A stretch of DNA of 64,000 nucleotides. Origin: Cyprinodon diabolis (taxonomy: Eukaryota > Chordata > Actinopteri > Cyprinodontiformes > Cyprinodontidae). The position numbers and the translations under genes are program-made. The stretch lies in the NCBI GenBank assembly GCA_030533445.1, contig CM060080.1:6366052-6430051 (forward strand), read 5' to 3'. Positions 37,300 through 47,289 of this stretch are shown in pieces. The first letter of the stretch is position 1; each line of letters opens with the position of its first letter. Under the pieces are notes generated by a model that ran no database searches, was not told the DNA's origin, and was given only the letters and a program-made list of their open reading frames with translations.

Positions 37300-37574
37300 C
37301 AGGAGCCTGAAGACGGGTCAGTCAAACAGAATAGGAGCAGGCAGGCTCAAAAGTCCAGATGCAGAACGGGTCAGGATCAGGCAATCAGAACACACAGGAA
37401 TGCTAGAGAACTCTCACCCAAGGCTAGAATAATCTGGAACTGATAACTGGTTTAAAGGCTGGATAAATAGAGGCTGAACCAGGTGGATCAGATGAAGGGT
37501 AATGAGAAGTGAGGGGAGATAGGCGGGTGAATGAAATAAGTAATCAGACCAGTCATCAGCACCAGCATAATGAC
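37300..37574 (-). mobile_element. LTR-like fragment, reverse copy
   Basis: Minus-strand reading begins ctgtcattatgctggtgctg, then 'gattacttatttcattcacc', 'cctctatttatccagccttt', 'agattattctagccttgggt', 'agagttctctagcattcctg', matching 12040-12180. Decayed LTR, no coding content. Confidence 0.6.
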
Positions 37575-38049
37575 AGAGAGAACATTCCCCAATTCAACTA
37601 ATGGGCCAAAATGACCTCAGTGATCATAACGGAGTGTTTTTTGTATGTCTCGATCACAGTACTAAGCTCTTTCAAACGATCTGATACGATCCTGTGCAGT
37701 ACAATTTACAATCTTTTATAATTTCTTTCTTTTTTCGGTATTTTTAATTTCTTCTGTTTGTTTCATCACTTTATTTCTTACTCTTTTCCTTTCTTTCATA
37801 TAACGTTAAAGGTAGACATTCCTCTGCACTTTGAGCTCTTAATAGACAGACAACTTCACATACATTTGGATCAGCCTTGGCAGGATTTGACAATAATTCT
37901 TAACATGTGTTTTGTACAGAAATTTCAGAAAAAGGTTTCTGCTTACCTTTTAAAAATGTGCGCTTTTGTCCTATAAAGGCTGAACCCAAAGTGTGCATCT
38001 CATTGAGCTCATGTGTTCCCTTTTACCTCAATCGAACCTCATATTGTGA
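37575..38049. other. No recognised feature
   Basis: AT-rich spacer between LTR-like and LINE fragments. Confidence 0.4.
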
Positions 38050-38335
38050 GTGGAACTTAGAAAGTAGGATTGATGGTAATGGAGGTCTAAGGGGTTTCCT
38101 TCTTAGCTTCGCCGTTAGCCTGCCTCTGCAGCCCCTCTTATGCAGTCTTGCACAGTGCGGCCTGCTCCTTTGTTTTTGTTTACATTCGTCCGAAGCACTA
38201 CGCAGTTTCCGAAAGAGTCAAGACTGACTGCATTTAAGTGTCCAGAAACTGCGTTTTGTGACTGAAGCACCAGCAGGCAGTGGCGGTCGTTGATGCAGGA
38301 TCGACCTCTAATTTGTAGTGTTCTAATCAGCGTAT
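38050..38335 (-). pseudogene. LINE ORF N-terminal block, minus strand
   Basis: Minus-strand translation contains RGCRGRLTAKLRRKPLRPPL followed by PSI, as at 9395-9480. Upstream on the minus strand is a 'cttcagtcacaaaacgcagt' segment also related to 9270-9300. Short and truncated. Confidence 0.65.
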
Positions 38336-38369
38336 TTTGTGTATTTAAAGTATAAAAGTAGTTGCATTG

Positions 38370-38640
38370 CCACTTTCAGTCTGGTTTACACATTACAGAA
38401 ACTGCTCTCCTAAAAATTTACAAATGACCTGATGGCAGCGAACTCACATCTCGTTTACATATTTTATCTTTTGGATAGACATGCCACTTTCGACACAGTT
38501 CTTCAACCCGTCATTCTCAATAGACTGTCTTCAATCAGCATCATTCACACATCCCGACACTGGTTCTGTTCCTACCTCTCTAGCAATACTCAGTTCATCC
38601 CCTTTCTCAACTTGTGCGCTTCAGCACTCTGTCATGGGGC
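38370..38640 (+). pseudogene. L2-type reverse transcriptase fragment
   Basis: Frames read FQSGLHITETALLKIYK, then LMAANSHLVYIFYLLDRHATFDTVLQPVILNRLSSI across one frameshift, then HWFCSYLSSNTQFIPF. It matches the fish L2 consensus order 'FQSGFR..HSTETAL', 'LLDLSAAFDTVSH.ILL.RL', 'WF.SYLS.R.QFV', which is RT motifs 2-4 including the first catalytic Asp (FDT). It is interrupted on the right by an L2 3' end in the opposite orientation. Confidence 0.75.
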
Positions 38641-38642
38641 TT

Positions 38643-38935
38643 ATATTCAATTCAATTTCAATTCAGCTATTTATGTACTGCCATTTCACAACACGTCATC
38701 TCAAGGCACTTTAAAGTTCAACCAGATCAGACAGTCAAATTGATTCAAAGTTTTCTATCTAAGGAAAACCAGCTGATTGCATCAACTCATTGACTCAAAT
38801 ACAATCCCTCACACTACAGTAAGCATGCTTGTAGTGACAGTGGAGAGGAAAAACTCCCTTTTAACAGGAAGAAACCTCCAGCAGAACCAGGCTTAGTGTG
38901 AGCGGCCATCTGATGAGGCCGACTGGGGTTCAAAT
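38643..38935 (-). mobile_element. L2-type LINE 3' end, reverse copy
   Basis: Plus strand: ttcaattcaatttcaattca, 'acaacacgtcatctcaaggc', 'aaaaccagctgattgcatca', 'cctccagcagaaccaggctt'. Tail unit AATTG at the left end, so the element reads right to left. Confidence 0.8.
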
Positions 38936-39159
38936 ACTTTTTATCATCTATCTTCTGCCACTTTGTAACATTTTTTTATTTTATTTAATATCCATTTTCA
39001 CTGTTACAAATGTAGACTAAACTTTTTCCCGCATTCTGCTTTTGTTTTTTGGCCATAGATTTGTCACCTCCGACCAGGGGAGGATCTAGGATTCTTGGAG
39101 ATCAGGGGATCAGCCCTGAGGGTGAAGATGAGAGAGTAGACTTCCCGTTCTAATGTAAA

Positions 39160-39370
39160 ATATGCTGAGGTGTCAAGTAACGAATTACAAGTACCTCTTT
39201 ACTGTACTTAAGAACACTTTTTAGGTATCTATACTTTACTCCATTACTTATTTTTCTTGCTACATCTGACTTCTACTCATTACATTTTCACGCAGGTATC
39301 TGTACTTTCTATTCCTTACTTTTTTAAAACAAACGTTACTCGTTACTCTTGGCTTCGGTTTAATGCCGAG
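39160..39370 (+). mobile_element. MITE-like repeat rich in AAGTAC/TACTTT words
   Basis: 'caagtaacgaattacaagta', 'aggtatctatactttactcc', 'tctactcattacattttcac', 'atctgtactttctattcctt' is a common teleost non-autonomous repeat. The ends are not resolved. Confidence 0.5.
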
Positions 39371-40479
39371 GTCATGGTTTAGCGGACTGCTGTCCGGTGT
39401 TATGCCAAAAAGTGCATGCCTGCCGAGACATGCATCCCCAGTCGCGGGAGCGTGCCTCGCTCTGTAAAACTGCGACTATGGACGGGGAAAGTGGATTAAA
39501 ATATGGAGTTACCTGTTGTTATATTAATGATATAAAAACGTTTAAATATTCATCTCGTGGAAAAAAAAATTGTGGTTATTTTGCAGATTCATTTACAAAA
39601 GTACGGGTGTTATGAACAACATTAAATCCAAATTTTGTTCGAGGTACGTCTGATTTATTTGTTGTAGTCTCTTGTTATTCACACACAACAATGAACAGTG
39701 ATAGCCGACGGGAGTTTGGAAACTGCAAAGCTTTCTCTTAATTGGAAAATCAAATGTGCATCTACACAACACAGCGTTCACAGACCAGTGTGATGCATTT
39801 GCGAGCATCTGATATCTATGGTGCATTCAGGAGCATAGGAAATTTTATACTAACAAGTAAAGAGACATAAACGCAACAGAATTTAACTCACTCAGTAATG
39901 TATTTTTTCTTACAATACTGAATAGTCAATAATTGTATATCTGTTATCTTTTGATTATGCACATTTTCTAGCTTTTTATTCTAAAAAATCTATAATATTA
40001 CAGCAGCAAATTATCAAAGCATTTGCAGGCCCGTTTCTTTTATCTACTGATGGTATACAGGAATACAGTCAACTCTTTTGAGATAACACGGGATACAGTA
40101 ATTTCTTTTTTTTATTTTATTTAAAAATTCAATGTATAACATGAATGCATAAATACTGTTTAAAGTAACAGATCATTAAAAATGTCTCCGGACCTTTACT
40201 GGTTGATGATTTTCTTTATTCTGACCCCACTGATTCTTAATTGGTTACCCCTGGTTTAATGTTTATAAATCTTTATTTCACGTCATGTGCGCCATCCAAT
40301 GCAGATCATTGGCACCATCCACATAGAGTGAAAACTAATGTAATTGAATGAGTCATATAACGCAAACTCTCATTGTTAGCTAAAGCAGGTGTTCTTCAAA
40401 CTGTAAACACAACTTGTCTATGCCATGCTACAATGTCATATTCAGAAAACCTAATTACCTAATTTTTCCTCATCTAGCG
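39371..40479. other. No recognised feature (intronic)
   Basis: AT-rich unique-looking sequence. Confidence 0.4.
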
Positions 40480-41445
40480 AGCTTTCTAGTGATTAAATTT
40501 TTTCCTCTAATTCCTGGATCTTTTTTTGTCCTAACTTTTTTTCATGAGATGAGAATGAAATAATTTTACCTCTCATCACTGCTTTACCTTCTTCCCATAG
40601 AATAGATGCTGATGTTCCTGGTAAATCTTTGCACTCCAAGTATGATGCCCACTCTTCCTTGAAAAATTTAAGAAATCCTTCCTCTTTAAGCAGCGATGTA
40701 TTAAATCTCCAGCACTTGTTTTGTGGGGCTATTTTTTATTTATTGATTAGGGTTAAAGTAACAGTAGCATGATCACTGACAGCAATAGGATGGATTACAG
40801 CATCTGAGACATCAGACAGCAGTGAGCTGCTGATTAAGAAATAGTCCAAACGAGAGTAGGAATGATGGACATTAGAAAAGAAAGTGTATTCCTTACTGTT
40901 AGGATGAAGAGATTGTCATGCATCACAAAGACTAAAACCACTCATGCATTGTTTGACTACATTTAATGATGACTCCCTGTTGTATTCAACCTGTCTATTT
41001 CTCCATTTAGACCAAAGCTGAGGTCACCCCCAATAATTAGAGAACAGTCCCCGTGCTTTGAAAGTGCATGAAAAAGTTTGTGGAAGAATGAGGGGTCGTC
41101 AACATTTGGACCATATATGCTGACAATACATAACTTTTGGTTATAAATAGATATTTTAATTATGATGAATCTGCCTTCAGGATCAATCATTTTGTCTAAT
41201 AAAGTAAAACTGATGTTCTTGTGGATTAAAATAGCTACCTCTCTGTCTAGAGTCATAGCAGGCAGCAAACACATCAGGGAACTCAGGGGAGTTAAGATCA
41301 CTTACAGTTGTCGCTGATTTATGGATTTATTGCAATAAGACAACATCTGCATTTAATCTTTTAAGGTGGTTAAAAATCTTAAGCTTTTTCTCTCTGGTGC
41401 CAGCTCCATGCACATTCCATGTCACAAACCTTACATTCACCATAG
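40480..41445 (-). pseudogene. L1-type LINE endonuclease domain remnant
   Basis: On the minus strand the endonuclease opens at about 41440 with 'MVNVRFVTWNVHGAGTREKK', where NVHG is the first catalytic-site block. It continues 'LKIFNHLKRLNADVVLLQ', a stretch with 'REVAILIHKNISFTLLDKMI', 'IYGPNVDDPSFFHKLFHALS' and 'LIIGGDLSFGLNGEIDRLNT' (normally GGDFN; F and N are altered here). The end has 'SRLDYFLISSSLL' and 'IAVSDHATVTLTL', with the conserved SDH. Beyond this the sequence reads into the linker before the reverse transcriptase and stops at about 40480. It is an apurinic-endonuclease of the L1/Tx1 type by motif memory. Frameshifts and stops make it dead. Confidence 0.82.
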
Positions 41446-42017
41446 GTGTGAGTGAGAAGCTGAAAAGTACATGCCTCTGAATAAATAGTTATACCTAGAC
41501 CCAGGTAGCATCAAACCGTGTGCTTGTAATTGTGTGGACCACAGGGAGGAAGCAGACTAATAAGATAAAGTAAGAAAGAATTAAGAAAGTGCAATGAGTA
41601 AGAAAAGGTGAAAGAAGAAGAACCCCAGCCAATGCTTCCTGTACCCAGCTGTGACTAACAGCCATACCGTGCCAGGTAGCTTTCCAGGATCGTCAAGGTC
41701 TAGTCTTCCAGTTTCCCTCAGAAATATGGGACAAATGTTCAAGTTTACACCTAACTTTGTTTAATTTACAATTATTGTCTTGTACTTACCTGAGTAGATT
41801 TGTTTTTGAATTACCTGTATGTCACCATTTTACTTATGCATGATCAAGAATAAAATCCCATCTTTTCAAAACTGTGTACTGCCACTGACTGTCGTAATAA
41901 AAAATTATGATTATTATAAGCTGGGAGGTTAGCAGATCTGAATGTGGCTCGAGCTAAGCTTAACAGCATAGCTGCGAGGGTGGGTCACTAGCTTTAGTCG
42001 CTTAGGGAAAATCCATG
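41446..42017. other. No recognised feature
   Basis: Intronic sequence between the L1 remnant and the SINE. Confidence 0.4.
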
Positions 42018-42310
42018 GAAGGCGACAGTGGCCTCAGATGCAGGAGTTTGCTCTGCAACCAGAGCATTGTCAGTTCAAGTCTCGACCTTGTTTTATCCTT
42101 GGGAAAGACACTTCACCTGCACTGTCTACTGGTGGTGGACAAAGGGCTGGGTGGCACCAGTGTAAGACAGCCTCACTTCTGATAGTGAGCCCCAGAGTAG
42201 CGGTGGGTACAATGTAGCTTGCCACCATTAGTGTGTGTGTGAATGGGGGAATGTCTGACTGAAGTGTGAAGTCTGTTGACTCTAAAAGTACAGGCAATTT
42301 ACCATCCAAT
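42018..42310 (+). mobile_element. tRNA-derived SINE
   Basis: Head with box A-like 'gtggcctcagatgcagga' and box B-like 'gtcagttcaagtctcgac'. Body with 'ccttgggaaagacacttcac', 'tgtctactggtggtggacaa', 'gtggcaccagtgtaagacag', 'acaatgtagcttgccaccat', and tail near 'acaggcaatttaccat'. A well-known teleost SINE arrangement; the copy is moderately diverged. Confidence 0.8.
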
Positions 42311-42737
42311 ACTGTACTCTGTTCTGTAAGGATCATGGATGGAGAAAGACGTTTTTCACTCATGGTCCCAGTTTTGTGTCTGGAAAAAGAAATACGTAAA
42401 CATCCAGTTTTTGTGGCTGCTGCAGTCATAGGTTGCGGAATCAGACTGTCCTAAACTTTGAATCAAAGTTTGTAATGAGTTTTCAGACATGGCTCAAGGA
42501 TTTTCCTCGCTTGGTTGAAAAAAAATTATTTTACCTACAGTCTTGGGATTCCTGTTCGGTCCATGTTTATTTTCATCACATGTTATATTATAATCAAAGC
42601 CCAACAATTGACATGAGTGGTGAAAAAAACCCTGACAAAGAGTTTGAAGCTCATCATGCATTACATTACATTTATAACTTTTAATGTATGCTCTGCCTTT
42701 TCAGCTATTTGACCTGTGCAATTATTTCTTATTCCAG

Positions 42738-42884
42738 AGCTGCCTCACTGAAATGCTGATGATGGAGAACTGGAAGACTAGTCTGCTCAGACAAGCAGCC
42801 AACCTAAAGAGGAGTGGGAGTATACAGCCAAGCAACTTGCACATCAAAATGCATAACCTTACACAGACGTGGCAACAACTGGAG
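42738..42884 (+). CDS. akap6: AKAP6-like exon C (147 bp, spectrin-like repeat continuation)
   Basis: A phase 0-0 exon of 49 codons between acceptor ttcttattccag and donor gtaaaa. It begins SCLTEMLMMENWKTSLLRQA, continues with ANLKRSGSIQPSNLHIKMHN and ends LTQTWQQLE. Joined directly after ..QYLFK of exon B, it aligns without gaps to the remembered human AKAP6 stretch YKRYSVEMSIRHLKKTELLS / KVEALKKGG / LPNDLLEKVDSINEKWELL. The 27-residue spacing to the (K/R)(K/S)GG-like turn is the same. Heptad-like hydrophobic spacing with W at the helix end (TWQQLE) is typical of spectrin repeats. It is divergent compared with exon B, which could mark a fast-evolving paralogue. Confidence 0.82.
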
Positions 42885-43329
42885 GTAAAACACATTCAAA
42901 TCCCAACACGTACATAGTTTGAGAAAGAAATTATATCCATATGTAATTAAAAATTATTATGAGTATAACTACATTAGTCCTTAGTTAGCCTGTCCTGCAT
43001 CACTGTCCAAAAGATATTAGCACGGGTTCTTAAAGCTTCTAAGTTTTGAGAAACTATGTCTTTTTAACTATAAAACCTTTTTTACCTTACCGCCAAGTGA
43101 TTGCATAGGTTTTATCATTTCAAATATAGTTTTACCTCTTTAATTATTAATTTAGGAAATGTTTTAAAATCAAAACATACTAGCTAAACGTAAAGCTTTT
43201 GTAAACATGAAAAAATACAAAGTAGACATAAATTGTCCTGATTTTAATTCAACTGAAAATGCTAATTAAGAAAAGCCAAAGTGAAATTAAATTTAAAGTA
43301 TCTGATTGGACTTTCATTAACTAGTTGTT

Positions 43330-43680
43330 GTAGACATGGATAGCTGTAGGCAGGAAGGATCTTTGGCAGTGGTCTGTCTTGCACTGGATCTATCGCAGTG
43401 AAATTATCTCAAGAGGTTATGAGAGTTCCTTGAAAAAAGTCTTATTTATAGAGTTGTGAGCTTTTTAAAGCAATTTCCTCAAATGCTGCTACCCCAGGAG
43501 TTAATAGCAGAAGAGATCACACTCATCATAACAGACTTACAGAAGATATACACCATCTTACTGCAAACACTGGAGGACCTAAGCTTCCTTAGTAGGAGCA
43601 GTCTGCTCTGTCCCTTCTTAGAGATGGTTTCACGGTCTCCAGTCAAGTTTGTTGTCCATGAGAACAGCAAGGTATCTATA
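43330..43680 (-). pseudogene. LINE ORF2 C-terminal remnant
   Basis: The minus strand reads KKGQSRLLLLRKLRSSSVCS then KMVYIFCKSVMMSVISSAIN and SWGSSI (43570-43479). Further downstream (about 43400-43340) is RSSARQTTAKDPSCLQLSMS, like the common 'C.T....SFLPTAI..YN' ending of fish LINE ORF2. It is broken by stops and overlaps no exon. Confidence 0.72.
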
Positions 43681-44084
43681 CTCCTCCATATCTTTTCCCA
43701 TGATAATAATATAATTAAACTTGTTCCTGTCTCCGAAATTTAAAATAATTTCCCTTAATTTGTTTATATTCAGGATCAGATGATTCTTCCCACACTATGT
43801 CAGAAATAGGTTCCCCAGCTTCTTGGCTATTTGATTAGACAGTTGGCATTTCAGTCTCATAAACTATGGTCTTTTTATCAGATACTCTTTAATCCAGGCA
43901 ATTGTTAATTGACTCCGCCTGAGTCTTATAGAGTGTTTGACAATTTAAGTCAAGCTGAATAATGTCAAACTCAATGGAGACTAAAGTGAAGGCATCAGCG
44001 TTCTGTGTCTTTACTCTTCAGTAAACATGTGATATGATTAACATGATCAAAAGACATATTGTTTGTTCTGTCCGTAATTATGCC

Positions 44085-44250
44085 AGACCTGCAAACCTTT
44101 TTTTTCCATGTCAATTGGAAAGGTTGAGTTTCATCCAGCTGCAGCTCAGCAGTCAGGGCAGCAACCAGGGGTTCTTTGTCTCAGTGGCACACCTTGAGGA
44201 TTCTGGAGATCTGAGTCTTTCGGTTCCGGCAGGATCTCCATCTTTGTTTT
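44085..44250 (+). repeat. Dispersed repeat shared with 23700-23930
   Basis: 'ccagacctgcaaaccttttt', 'tccatgtcaattggaaaggt', 'gtttcatccagctgcagctc' match the reverse complement of 23830-23925. Class unknown. Confidence 0.6.
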
Positions 44251-44252
44251 AA

Positions 44253-44981
44253 AAAAATATAGATATAAAAAATATAATCCCAGATGTCTGGGGGACAGTG
44301 ATTCGCCTACATGTTATGAATGCTGGCGTATCATAAAGAATAAATTATGTACAGTTTAGTTAGTGCCTTCAACTCATTGCCCATAGGAAGACGTTACTTG
44401 GATATAACCTAACGGAATATCTTATTATATAGCTCCAAATGACACAAAACTCATATGGGTAAGTAGAACATGATGTACTAACGTAAAGTCAAGGGCCCAA
44501 TGTAAGAAAAAACGGCGTTCCCCTTTAATTCAGATATTTACGTATTTACATATTTGAAATATTCATAGGGAGAGGGTTCTTGGACCGTGTGAAGATGTCC
44601 TTTCATATAGATTTATCTTCATGCGTGCTAATATTTTACCTCAGGTGTATATATAAGTAATCAAAATCGGTGAGAGCACATTGTTAAGTAGTAACCGGAT
44701 AAAACAAGAACAACTGCACAGTCAGACAGCCACTTATTTACAGTGTAATGAAAGACAGTGTTGTGCAAGATACGTATGTTATTTATTGCCCACTGGAATT
44801 TATGAACTAAGCCCAACTCCTGTAAACCAACACTGCATCAATATTCCTAACCTGACTGCGCCAGATGGATTTGCTCCGCATATCCATTTGGAAAACTTCC
44901 GTAGAAGTAATTTTGGGAAGGGGCGAAAATACTAGTTAGCTGATTGGCCTATGTTGGTGATAGACGGGCCAAATAAACCAA
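44253..44981. other. No recognised feature
   Basis: AT-rich sequence up to the RecQ-like fragment. Confidence 0.4.
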
Positions 44982-45248
44982 TCAGATCAACGAAACATAT
45001 GACGTAAAAGAGCGACGACGAAGAGGAGCCAATTGATAGATCAAACTCTTGCCGAAACCAGTCGGGAGAAGAGCAAAAACATCTTTTCCTCTGAGAAAAG
45101 CCTCCAGAGCAGTGTTTTGCTCTTCTTTCAGTGAAGAAATACAGTGTAATTCCGATAAAACTTGCTCGATAGCCACGCTAACGCTAGTTTCATCGGCTGA
45201 AGCCGCCATGTTCTTTAGACTGAACTGTCGCGCTTCTCGTTGCGTCAC
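44982..45248 (-). pseudogene. RecQ-type helicase N-terminal fragment
   Basis: The minus strand encodes SVAIEQVLSELHCISSLKEE, then QNTALEAFLRGKDVFALLPT and GFGKSLIYQLAPL. This has the order of RecQ helicase motif 0 (Q..A...FL.GKDVF) and Walker A (PTGFGKS). The motifs downstream (DEAH/DEVH and the helicase C domain) are missing: after QLAPL the frame runs into unrelated RRRSFTSYVSLI and stops. Fish genomes carry many such RecQ-like fragments in repeats, so I read it as repeat-borne, not a host gene. The upstream 20 residues are unassigned. Confidence 0.7.
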
Positions 45249-45449
45249 ACCTCAACCCGCCTCAAAGCCAACGCTGATTGGACGTTCGTTTGGTGAACGG
45301 CTCCAAATTTTCTTCAACGGAGAGTCTCCAGACTGATTAGCGAGTGAAATCTTGAAAGCTCGTGAGATCAGGATGGTCTCACGAGGCTACAATATTCCCC
45401 ATTCCCCAAACTTTAAACCTAGCACAGTACAGCCAGATAAGTACCATTC

Positions 45450-45692
45450 TCCTTGCAACCGGCAAACCTAGACTTGTCTGTCAGATTTCCAGATGGAGAA
45501 GTGCGATTCATCATTCCAGGGAACATGTCTCCACAGCTCTACAGTCCAGTAGCGATATGCTTTATGCGACCACATCCGACGCTTTGCTGTTGACACTTGT
45601 TGATGTGTGCAGTTTTGATGCAGTTTCTTGACCAAGGAAACCCATTCCATCAAGCTCTCTGCGCACTGTTCTTCAGCTAATCTGAAGGCCAC
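45450..45692 (-). pseudogene. Tc1-like transposase fragment
   Basis: The minus strand reads YRYWTVELWRHVPWNDESHF then SIWKSDRQV, matching the Tc1 'W..V.FTDESRFSL..SDGRVWV' block around the second catalytic Asp (DES). The preceding part has LHQNCTHQQVSTAKRRMWSH, like 'VS..TVRR.L...G'. Short, with no first Asp, no final D/E and no visible TIRs. Confidence 0.7.
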
Positions 45693-45820
45693 ATGAAGTT
45701 TGCTGATGTATAGTGTAATGTAATGCTTACACTGTTGTACAGCATTTAGGTCATTAACAGATTCAATTTTTAACCCATTAATAATGTATCAAATTATCTT
45801 TTTCTTCTTTTATGTTTCAG

Positions 45821-46075
45821 AAAATTCTCTCTGAGAATTTAGGGCCTTATTCTTCTGACCAAAAGCAGTCATCAAATACTCTGCTTGTCAGTGGTCGAGA
45901 TGTTGCTGCTGAAGGTCCCCACTCAGTATTGTCCCCAATGACAAATTCACTCCTGGAGCAGCTGGAGGCTCGTATCAAGGAGCTAAAGACATGGCTTCGA
46001 GAGACCGAGCTGCTCATCTTCAGCTCTTGCCTTAAACAGGAAAAAGATGCCTCTGAGCAGCTTCCAAATTTCAAG
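45821..46075 (+). CDS. akap6: AKAP6-like exon D (255 bp, next spectrin-like repeat)
   Basis: A phase 0-0 exon of 85 codons between acceptor tatgtttcag and donor gtagga. It starts KILSENLGPYSSDQKQSSNT, passes through a Ser-rich linker (SVLSPMTNSL), and ends LLEQLEARIKELKTWLRETE then LLIFSSCLKQEKDASEQLPN FK. The second half agrees with the remembered human AKAP6 segment LVRQLEVRIKELKGWLRDTE / LFIFNSCLRQEK..QLQYFK almost residue for residue, which firmly supports the gene call. This begins the next helical repeat of the nuclear-envelope targeting region. The linker is poorly conserved. The next expected exon (in human starting SLCREIKQRRRG) was not found in the remaining 18 kb of the window. Confidence 0.88.
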
Positions 46076-46423
46076 GTAGGAATTTTAATGTTGACAGCAT
46101 TTTATTTTATGATACTGGCTTAATTTCAACCCCATATCAAAAGGGCTAAAAATTGGGTGGTGACAGTTTCCAAGCTTAACAGAAGATGGCATCTGTATAA
46201 ACCAAAAATCAACAGTCAAGCTCTGAGAGAGGTTCCCAGACAGCCGAAGGAAATTGGGATGGGTATTGATTCAAGTTTCACTAATCAACTGATTTTCAGG
46301 AATTATAATGGATTATTTTTGATTGGATATGATCTGTAATAAAAAAAAAAAACTTACCTTTCACCTGTACTGATGAAAAACATGACTAAAGATATATGCA
46401 CATGTTGATCCTAGTATTTATAT

Positions 46424-47278
46424 TAAGGCTGGGACATTAACGCGTTAATTTTGATTAATTAATCACACAAATATTAACGCGTTAAAAAAATTAACGCATT
46501 TTAATCGCACACCACAGTCTCCTGGAAGTCGTGGGGGCAGCATTAGAACTATGGCCAGAATACCGTCGGACGGAAACTGAAGAAGAAGAACAGAGAAGAA
46601 AGTTTCTTTTAACTAGAAGGAGAGACAACCATGGAAGTATTAGACGAAGCAGATGAAAACATTTTAGTTGGTCCTTTGCAGGGGAAATTTTGTTTTAAAA
46701 TACAGGAGGGAAGAGTCGATAAGAGCGCGGTCATATGTAAATTATGCAACAAGGAATTCGCCTATCACCGCAGCGTATCAAGCCTCAAATATCACCTGAA
46801 CGCAAAGCATGTAGCAGCTAGCTTGGCAGATACTAGCGTGGAAGCTAGCCCAACTGGGAGGAAGACGAAACAACCCACACTACACCAGCTGACTGGCTTC
46901 AAGGGCAGGCTCTCGACTGCAGACCCATTGCTGTGGTAGAAGATAAGGGGCTGAATGTACTTGAGAGTATTGCATTTTTGCGTTTAAAAAGCAGTATTAA
47001 GCTCTACCTATACCTATAGAGCTACCTGAATTTCTGAGTTTAGCGTTCCTAAATATGTTGAACTTTAAAATTTGCACTGGCCTGTTGATATTTCTTAAAA
47101 AAAATAAACAAACAATATTTTGTTTATTAAGCTTATGTGTTGTCATTCAAAATCCATGTGGAAAAAGTTACTTCCTGCAGTTTCCAAGTATGCGATTAAA
47201 ATGCGATTAATTCGATTAATTAACTTCACAGCCATGCGATTAATCGCGATTAAAAAATTTAATCGCGTCCCACCCCTA
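46424..47278. mobile_element. hAT element, 855 bp, with perfect 8-bp target duplication
   Basis: The ends taaggctgggac and, inverted, taggggtgggac are TIRs. The identical atttatat lies at 46416-46423 and 47279-47286. Sub-terminal ATTAACGCG / GATTAATCGCG words are typical of this family. It contains the start of a transposase (46631-46939) but no catalytic domain. Confidence 0.94.
46631..46939 (+). pseudogene. Truncated hAT transposase, BED zinc finger only
   Basis: A 102-codon open frame from an ATG 207 bp inside the hAT element. It has an acidic start (MEVLDEADENILVGPLQGKF), then a BED-type zinc finger with CKLCNKEFAYHRSVSSLKYH and LNAKH: C-x2-C and H-x4-H spacing, with aromatic residues between. 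A Ser/Thr-rich region and KQPTLHQLTGF, a conserved hAT segment after the finger, follow. It stops at LLW. The RNase-H-like catalytic core and the C-terminal dimerisation domain, several hundred residues in a full hAT transposase, are deleted, so it could bind DNA at most. The frame is intact, so this could be a domain-only product or simply a recent deletion derivative. Confidence 0.82.
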
Positions 47279-47289
47279 ATTTATATACT

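Larger units (their letters stand above)
42885..45820 (+). other. AKAP6-like intron, about 2.9 kb
   Basis: Phase-0 intron with gtaaaac donor and cttttatgtttcag acceptor. It carries LINE, RecQ-like and Tc1 fragments and no other exon. Confidence 0.75.
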
